Of a DNA stretch of 8,427 bases, positions 5,262 through 8,427 are shown one piece after another. The DNA comes from Desulfuromonadaceae bacterium GWB2_53_15. Lineage in GTDB: Bacteria > Desulfobacterota > Desulfuromonadia > Geobacterales > Pseudopelobacteraceae. The stretch is from the NCBI GenBank assembly GCA_001824455.1, contig MHXL01000117.1, positions 1 through 8,427 of the forward strand, read 5' to 3'. The first letter of the stretch is position 1. Every line of letters begins with the position of its first letter. The notes beneath the pieces are model-generated. The model ran no database searches, had not been told where the DNA came from, and was given only the letters and a program-made list of their open reading frames with translations. Position numbers and translations under genes: made by a program.

Positions 5262-8018
5262 ATGTCGCACGATAACACCCTCTACCTGGTTGACGGCTCT
5301 TCTTACATCTACCGCGCCTATTTCGCGATCCGCCACCTCTCCTCACCCAGCGGCCACCCCACCAACGCCATCTACGGCTTTATCCAGATGCTGCTAAAGC
5401 TACTCAAGGATTACGATCCACAGCATGTGGCGGTGGTCTTCGACGCCGGGAGGATCACCTTCCGCACCGAGATGTATCCGGAGTACAAGGCCAACCGCGC
5501 CGCCATGCCGGACGACCTGCGCGTCCAGATGGGGCCGATCCGCGAGGTAGTGCGGGCCTTCAACATTCCGACACTGGAGTTGAATGGTTTTGAGGCCGAC
5601 GACATCATCGGCGCCCTGGCTGGGCGTTTCAGCGCCAACGGCGGGCGGGTGGTCGTGGTTACCGGTGACAAGGATCTGATGCAGATCGTAACCGACAAGG
5701 TCACCCTGCTGGACACCATGAAGGACAAGCAATCCGGCGTAGCCGAGGTAATCGAGCGTTTCGGTGTGGGACCGGAACGGGTCACGGACATCCTCGGTCT
5801 GGCCGGCGATTCCTCGGACAACATCCCCGGCGTGCCGGGCATCGGCGAAAAAACCGCCACCAAACTGATCCAGGAGTTCGGCTCGCTGGATCAGCTGCTG
5901 GAGCGCGCCACGGAGGTCAAGGGGAAGAACGGCGAAAAGCTGCGGGAATTCCGCGAACAGGCCCTGCTGTCGCGCCGCCTGGCCACCATCGAGTGCAACG
6001 TGCCGATTGAGATCGCCCTGGAAGATCTGGCAGCTCAGGAACCGGACCAGGAAGCACTGAACGCCTTCTTCAAGAAGTATGGCTTCACCTCGCTGATCAA
6101 GGAACTGACCGCACGCGCCACACTATCGACCGAAAGCTACCACACCATCACCACCCCCGGACAACTGGAAACGCTCGTCCGGGAACTGGAACGCTGCGGC
6201 GAGTTTGCCTTTGACCTGGAGACCACCAGCCTCGACCCGCGCCAAGCGGAGATCGTCGGACTATCGTTTTCGTATATGGAGCATGAGGCATATTACATCC
6301 CGGTCGGGCATGTGGATTTCCACCTGGCTACCGCACACCAACCGGAAGAGTTAACTCTTTTCTCATCCCCCCAGCAGACCAAGGCAACGAAAACAGGGAA
6401 ACTCGCCGAAGGTCAACTCCCCCGCACTAGCGTGCTTGACCGTCTGCGCCCTTTGCTGGAGAATCCGGTCATCCGCAAGGTCGGCCAGAACATCAAGTTC
6501 GACATGCAGGTGCTGGCCACACATGGCATCCACCTGGACGGAGTCTGGTTCGACACCATGCTGGCCTCCTACTGTCTCAACCCCTCCCGCCAGGGGCATG
6601 GCCTGGACACACTGTCCCTGGAGCATCTGGGCCACAAGATGATCAGCTACAGCGATGTGACCGGCAGCGGCAAGGAACAGAAGAACTTCTCCCAGGTCAA
6701 GATCGAGGCTGCCTCGCGCTATGCCTGCGAGGACAGTGACGCCACCTGGCTGCTGCGGCGCAAGTTCGAACCGCTGCTGAAGGAAAGCGGGCTGGAACCC
6801 CTGTTCCATAACATCGAGATGCCGCTGGTAGCGATCCTGGCCGAGATGGAGGACCACGGCGTCCTGCTGGACACCCAGCTTCTGGCCGGGCTTTCGACCG
6901 ACTTTGCTTCACGTCTGGCAGAACTGGAGAAGCGCATCTTTGACCTGGCCGGCGGCCCCTTCAACATCAACTCTCCCAAGCAGATGGGCGAGGTGCTTTT
7001 CGAACGGATGGGGCTCAAAACCGGCAAAAAGACCAGGGGCAAGACCGGCTGGTCCACCGATAACGAGGTCCTGACGGCACTGGCCGAGGAGCATGAGGTT
7101 GCCCGCTTGATCCTGGACTACCGCGGGGTCGCCAAGCTCAAGTCAACCTACAGCGACGCCCTGCCCCGCCTGGTAAATCCCCGCACAGGCCGGGTGCATA
7201 CCTCCTACAACCAGACCGTCACCAACACCGGACGGCTGTCTTCATCCGATCCCAACCTGCAGAACATTCCGATCCGTAGCGAAGAAGGGCGCTTGATCCG
7301 CCACGCCTTTATCGCACCGCCCGGCCAGGTGATCCTCTCGGCCGACTACTCACAGATCGAGCTGCGGGTCCTGGCGCATCTTTCGGGGGACCAGGTCTTC
7401 TGCCACGCCTTTGCCAATGACGAGGACATCCACACCCGCACCGCGGCCGAGGTCTTCGGCCTGTTCCCCGAGATGGTCACCCCGGAAATGCGGCGTCAGG
7501 CCAAGACCATCAACTTCGGCATCATCTACGGTCAGGGGGCTTTTTCGCTGGCCAAGCAGCTTGGCATTGCCCGCAAGACGGCCGAGGAGTTCATCAGCGC
7601 CTACAAGGAGCGCCACCGGGGGGCGGTCGATTTTCTGGACGCCTGCATCCGCCAGGCCGAGGAGAACGGCTTTGTCACCACCATCCTCGGCCGCCGGCTG
7701 CCGATCGCCGACATCACCAGCAGCAACGGCAACGTGCGCGCCTTTGCCCAGCGCAACGCCATCAACTATCCGATCCAGGGTTCGGCAGCGGACATCATCA
7801 AGAGCGCCATGATCCGGGTCGCTCGCCGGATACGCGCCGAGGGCTTGCAGAGCAGGCTGATCATGCAGGTGCATGACGAACTGGTCTTCGAGGTGCCGGA
7901 AGAGGAGTTGCTGCGGATGGAACTGCTGGTGGATCAGGAAATGTCGCAAGCAGTGGAACTGCGAGTGCCGCTGAAGGTCGATATCAGCCATGGGGCCAAC
8001 TGGAGCGAGGCGCACTGA
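5262..8018 (+). CDS. polA: DNA polymerase I, 918 aa
   Basis: This enzyme fills gaps and removes RNA primers during lagging-strand synthesis and repair. The length is close to the 928 residues of the E. coli enzyme, and all three domains are complete. The 5' nuclease has FEADD (F110-D114), TGDKD (T134-D138) and the helix-hairpin-helix GDSSDNIPGVPGIGEKTA (from G182). The 3'-5' proofreading exonuclease keeps all metal ligands: FDLE (D318, E320), NIKFD (D414) and Y487-x3-D491. The polymerase domain has TNTGRLSSSDPNLQNIPIR (from T654), motif A DYSQIE (D695), motif B RRQAKTINFGIIYG (R744, K748, F752, Y756) and motif C VHDE (H871, D872, E873). Polymerase-domain residues sit at a constant offset of 10 from E. 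coli numbering. The ATG at 5262 has AAGGA (5251-5255) six bases upstream. GC-rich, typical core-genome codon use contrasts with the genes to its left. It converges on the thioredoxin gene with a 26-base gap and no obvious terminator. Confidence 0.98.
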   Translation: MSHDNTLYLVDGSSYIYRAYFAIRHLSSPSGHPTNAIYGFIQMLLKLLKDYDPQHVAVVFDAGRITFRTEMYPEYKANRAAMPDDLRVQMGPIREVVRAFNIPTLELNGFEADDIIGALAGRFSANGGRVVVVTGDKDLMQIVTDKVTLLDTMKDKQSGVAEVIERFGVGPERVTDILGLAGDSSDNIPGVPGIGEKTATKLIQEFGSLDQLLERATEVKGKNGEKLREFREQALLSRRLATIECNVPIEIALEDLAAQEPDQEALNAFFKKYGFTSLIKELTARATLSTESYHTITTPGQLETLVRELERCGEFAFDLETTSLDPRQAEIVGLSFSYMEHEAYYIPVGHVDFHLATAHQPEELTLFSSPQQTKATKTGKLAEGQLPRTSVLDRLRPLLENPVIRKVGQNIKFDMQVLATHGIHLDGVWFDTMLASYCLNPSRQGHGLDTLSLEHLGHKMISYSDVTGSGKEQKNFSQVKIEAASRYACEDSDATWLLRRKFEPLLKESGLEPLFHNIEMPLVAILAEMEDHGVLLDTQLLAGLSTDFASRLAELEKRIFDLAGGPFNINSPKQMGEVLFERMGLKTGKKTRGKTGWSTDNEVLTALAEEHEVARLILDYRGVAKLKSTYSDALPRLVNPRTGRVHTSYNQTVTNTGRLSSSDPNLQNIPIRSEEGRLIRHAFIAPPGQVILSADYSQIELRVLAHLSGDQVFCHAFANDEDIHTRTAAEVFGLFPEMVTPEMRRQAKTINFGIIYGQGAFSLAKQLGIARKTAEEFISAYKERHRGAVDFLDACIRQAEENGFVTTILGRRLPIADITSSNGNVRAFAQRNAINYPIQGSAADIIKSAMIRVARRIRAEGLQSRLIMQVHDELVFEVPEEELLRMELLVDQEMSQAVELRVPLKVDISHGANWSEAH

Positions 8019-8044
8019 AAAACAACACATGGAACCGGAAACAA

Positions 8045-8427
8045 TTAAGACTGCCGCTTAAACCAGGCCAGAACAGCTTCCACCGTCTGGGCCCCTGCCA
8101 GTTGATCGACGACCCTGCCGTTTCTAAACAGATACACAACCGGAATGCCACTTACACCAAAACGCCCGGCAAGAGTGGGGCTTTCCTGGGTATTGACCTG
8201 CACGACGGCCGCTTTTCCGGCCAACAATTCTGCCACCTTTCGCACCGCCGGTGCGAATGAGAGGCAGTGGGGTCACCAGGGTGCCCAGAATTCAGCCAGA
8301 ATCGGTCCGTCATAATCCTTGATAAATTTATCGAAGGTTTGCTCGCCAAGCAACTGGGGCTGATAGTACATCGGCATCAGGGGGGCATGGCAGACACCGC
8401 AACGTCCCGACTTTCCCTGTTTATCGG
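8045..8427 (-). CDS. TrxC-like thioredoxin, probable selenoprotein (TGA = Sec), 5' end cut by the window
   Basis: This encodes a thiol-disulfide (here selenol-disulfide) oxidoreductase of the cytoplasm. The frame enters at the right edge and 126 residues are visible, counting the TGA as one. First comes C-G-V-C (visible residues 9-12), matching the second zinc-binding pair of TrxC (thioredoxin 2); the first pair would lie outside the window. Then ILAEFWAPW runs directly into TGA (8275-8273), followed by PHC, giving W-U-P-H-C where TrxC has WCGPC. Homology continues without a shift: FAPAVRKVAELL, VVQVNTQES, LAGRFGVSGIPVVYLFRNG with the cis-proline loop, and VDQLAGAQTVEAVLAWF to a TAA at 8047-8045. 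The TGA sits exactly at the catalytic cysteine, and the hairpin at 8230-8267 fits a bacterial SECIS. I therefore read it as selenocysteine, not a nonsense mutation. A conventional call would give a false 66-residue product from a GTG at 8245, which lies inside helix 2 and has no ribosome binding site. It converges on polA. Confidence 0.85.
8230..8267 (-). promoter_or_regulatory. Candidate bacterial SECIS element
   Basis: On the minus strand, right after the TGA, TTCGCACC (8257-8250) pairs perfectly with GGTGCGAA (8246-8239) around the loop GGC. A lower stem, CTGCC (8267-8263) with GGCAG (8234-8230), encloses it across a small internal loop. The loop begins 24 bases after the TGA and its first base is G. 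Both fit the described bacterial SECIS consensus (loop about 16-37 bases downstream, a G in the first two loop positions). It would recruit SelB with Sec-tRNA to the ribosome. The hairpin lies wholly within coding sequence, as in other bacteria. Confidence 0.75.

Noticed and set aside
7350..8030. Minus-strand 226-residue frame
   Set aside because: It is antisense to the polymerase domain of polA and reflects GC-rich codon structure.
8045..8245. A separate 66-residue gene on the minus strand starting at GTG 8245
   Set aside because: It is the C-terminal half of thioredoxin, starts inside helix 2, has no ribosome binding site, and the same frame continues with thioredoxin homology through the TGA to the window edge.

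Overview
The window looks like a piece of a Gram-negative, anaerobe-type chromosome. The best guess is Geobacter or a related Desulfuromonadia lineage. That rests on the style of the GC-rich polA, a small DUF4177-like protein of a kind I associate with Geobacter, and a probable selenocysteine-containing thioredoxin. No rRNA or other taxonomic marker is present, so the assignment is an inference.

Layout. Positions 1-346 are AT-rich and hold a 12-bp tandem duplication, a strong Rho-independent terminator with no visible gene in front of it, and a likely promoter for a 61-residue DUF4177-like protein (347-532). Positions 533-1012 hold a long perfect hairpin, a short simple repeat and the frameshifted 3' end of an IS3-family transposase gene. 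Positions 1013-3139 encode a 708-residue P-loop ATPase with a zinc ribbon and a C-terminal winged helix. A 222-base spacer with an 11-bp perfect hairpin follows. Positions 3362-4789 encode a 475-residue DUF4062 / GHKL-ATPase / winged-helix fusion. Its stop codon begins an array of six TGAGACAT-type repeats, which overlaps a terminator hairpin and is followed by two near-identical GCTCATAARGAGC sites. After about 390 bases without a gene comes polA (5262-8018), complete and with all three activities apparently intact. Converging on polA from the right edge is the 3' part of a TrxC-like thioredoxin gene (minus strand, 8427-8045).

The most notable observation is in that thioredoxin. The codon for the first active-site cysteine is an in-frame TGA, so the motif reads W-U-P-H-C. 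Thioredoxin homology continues on both sides of it. Directly downstream lies a two-part hairpin whose spacing and loop fit the bacterial SECIS pattern. The gene is best read as a selenoprotein with a DsbA-like P-H dipeptide in its active site. A standard gene caller would report only a false 66-residue fragment.

The 540-5000 region looks like a small accessory island next to core polA. It combines transposase debris, base composition and codon use unlike polA, and two multidomain regulator or defence-like ATPases. No toxin, nuclease or reverse transcriptase is visible, so a defence role for the pair is a hypothesis only.
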